Assembly (NCBI GenBank): GCA_039029915.1 | Contig: JBCCFD010000406.1 | Span: 1 to 7,462, forward strand | From: QQUD01 sp039029915 | Lineage (GTDB): Bacteria > Chloroflexota > Anaerolineae > Promineifilales > Promineifilaceae | DNA length: 7,462 nucleotides | Direction: 5' to 3' | Part shown: positions 6,891 through 7,462 of the stretch, in pieces | Numbering within the stretch: the first letter of the stretch is position 1 | Layout: every line of letters begins with the position of its first letter | The notes under the pieces: generated by a model | What the model saw: only the letters and a program-made list of their open reading frames with translations | Database searches by the model: none | What the model was told of the DNA's origin: nothing | Position numbers and translations under genes: made by a program

Positions 6891-7461
6891 ATTTCTAGTT
6901 TCTAAGTTGACAACATTAAATGTTTTTTCTGGCTGAGAATCATATTTTTGGCTATGACAAACTTTGATCTTTTCAAAAGAAGTAAGAAATAAAAAGACTA
7001 AATCTGACTTACTTGCTTTAATTTGTCGCCTTAAAATATTTTCTAATTCTACTGCGATTTTTGAATAATTAATATCATTTTTCGCTAGTAACCTTGCCCA
7101 AGCAATTCTATCAAAAACACCCCTTTCGATTAATTGAATGTTTGACCTCTTGCTTTCCATTTCTGATTGAGCTTTATTTATTTGTGAAATCGTATCTAAT
7201 ATGCTTCAGGTATTCTGGATTGGAAATTCTTCAGGCAGGAAATAATTTATATTGCTCGTTTGGATCTCATAAAATCCGAACTCACTGATTAAGAAGGGGG
7301 GTAAATTATTGCTCAAGCCTCTCAAGGATATGCTGGGTTTCATCAATGCGCTTTTTTCTTCCGGGTGCGGTATCATGTTGTGGTGAACTGTTCAAGAAAA
7401 AAAATTGTTGGATCGAATGATGGCTCAAGCTTTTGAAATCGTATCGAGAAAACGGCCGTTT
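6891..7461 (-). pseudogene. decayed P-loop nucleotide-kinase-like gene (one frameshift, one nonsense codon, truncated)
   Basis: No intact gene lies here, but the minus strand keeps protein-like sequence across two frames. The first, read from the window edge to TAA at 7308-7306, includes GRKKRIDETQHILERLEQ. The second continues from about 7305 with PPFLISEFGFYEI and PEEFPIQNT, meets TGA at 7208-7206, then resumes SILDTISQINKAQ, LIERGVFDRIAWARLLAKN, SDLVFLFLTSFEKIKV and FNVVNLETRN. ERGVFDRIAW followed by an SDLVFLFLTS strand resembles the DRG-FD-W and DLVF-F segments of thymidylate- or deoxynucleoside-kinase-like P-loop proteins. That match is from memory and no Walker A motif is visible. The TGA may replace a Trp codon. 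Similarity fades near 6891, tail-to-tail with the DUF4202 stop, so the C-terminus is missing. Bases beyond 7380 are open but less convincing. A sequencing indel cannot be excluded. Confidence 0.5.
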
Positions 7462-7462
7462 C

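Larger units (their letters stand above)
165..7460. repeat. dispersed highly iterated palindrome ACGGCCGT (13 exact copies)
   Basis: Exact copies of the palindrome start at 166, 548, 636, 1056, 1470, 2077, 2401, 3292, 3726, 5693, 6592, 6739 and 7452. Every copy is followed by T on the + strand; the preceding base is A in eight, T in four and G in one. One-mismatch relatives of the 9-base form lie at 1644-1653, 3078-3087 and 6389-6398. A given 8-mer is expected about 0.1 times in a window this size if bases were equal. Coding copies occur in all three phases, reading TAV (six), xRPL or xRPF (five) and GR (one). None falls in the 5258-5477 intergenic region. Confidence 0.9.

Noticed and set aside
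7417..7462. Possible start of a + strand gene (ATG ATG GCT CAA GCT) running off the right edge
   Set aside because: Only fifteen codons are visible, there is no ribosome site, and the same bases are open on the minus strand within the remnant gene. It cannot be decided without downstream sequence.

Overview
The window most resembles a member of the Chloroflexota, probably class Anaerolineae or a near relative. This is inferred from the long O-antigen-ligase/TPR protein, the membrane-anchored cyclophilin with its RPLA...RNG leader, a DUF4202-type protein and intergenic short-period repeats. No rRNA or other taxonomic marker is present, so the assignment is tentative. Every intact gene is on the + strand and base composition is intermediate; the last ~570 bases are visibly richer in A/T.

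Layout. Positions 1-4269 hold the 3' part of a very large membrane gene, open at the window's left edge: a Wzy/WaaL-type polymerase/ligase domain, a second block of membrane segments, a TPR-like region and a C-terminal cyclophilin peptidyl-prolyl isomerase domain. One base later (4271-5257) comes a WecA/TagO-type polyprenyl-phosphate N-acetylhexosamine-1-phosphate transferase. A 220-base intergenic region (5258-5477) carries an 8-base-period degenerate tandem array and two inverted copies of a 53-base hairpin element. Positions 5478-6230 encode a membrane-anchored cyclophilin whose PPIase region aligns without gaps to the C-terminus of the large protein. A 7-base-period array fills the next gap and runs up to the ATG of a DUF4202-type gene (6307-6885). 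The rest (6886-7462) appears to be a decayed minus-strand gene resembling a P-loop nucleotide kinase, with one frameshift and one nonsense codon.

How the genes fit together. The WecA/TagO-like enzyme would start a lipid-linked glycan on the cytoplasmic side; the Wzy/WaaL-like protein would polymerise or transfer such glycans on the outer side. Both cyclophilin domains are predicted to lie outside the cytoplasm. A working idea, not shown by the sequence, is a surface glycan or protein-glycosylation system with a folding catalyst built into the transferase.

Two signals stand out. One is the cyclophilin fusion plus its close free-standing paralogue less than 2 kb away. The other is a highly iterated palindrome, ACGGCCGT, present 13 times and always followed by T on the + strand, in all three codon phases; this points to selection or bias on the DNA rather than on the protein.
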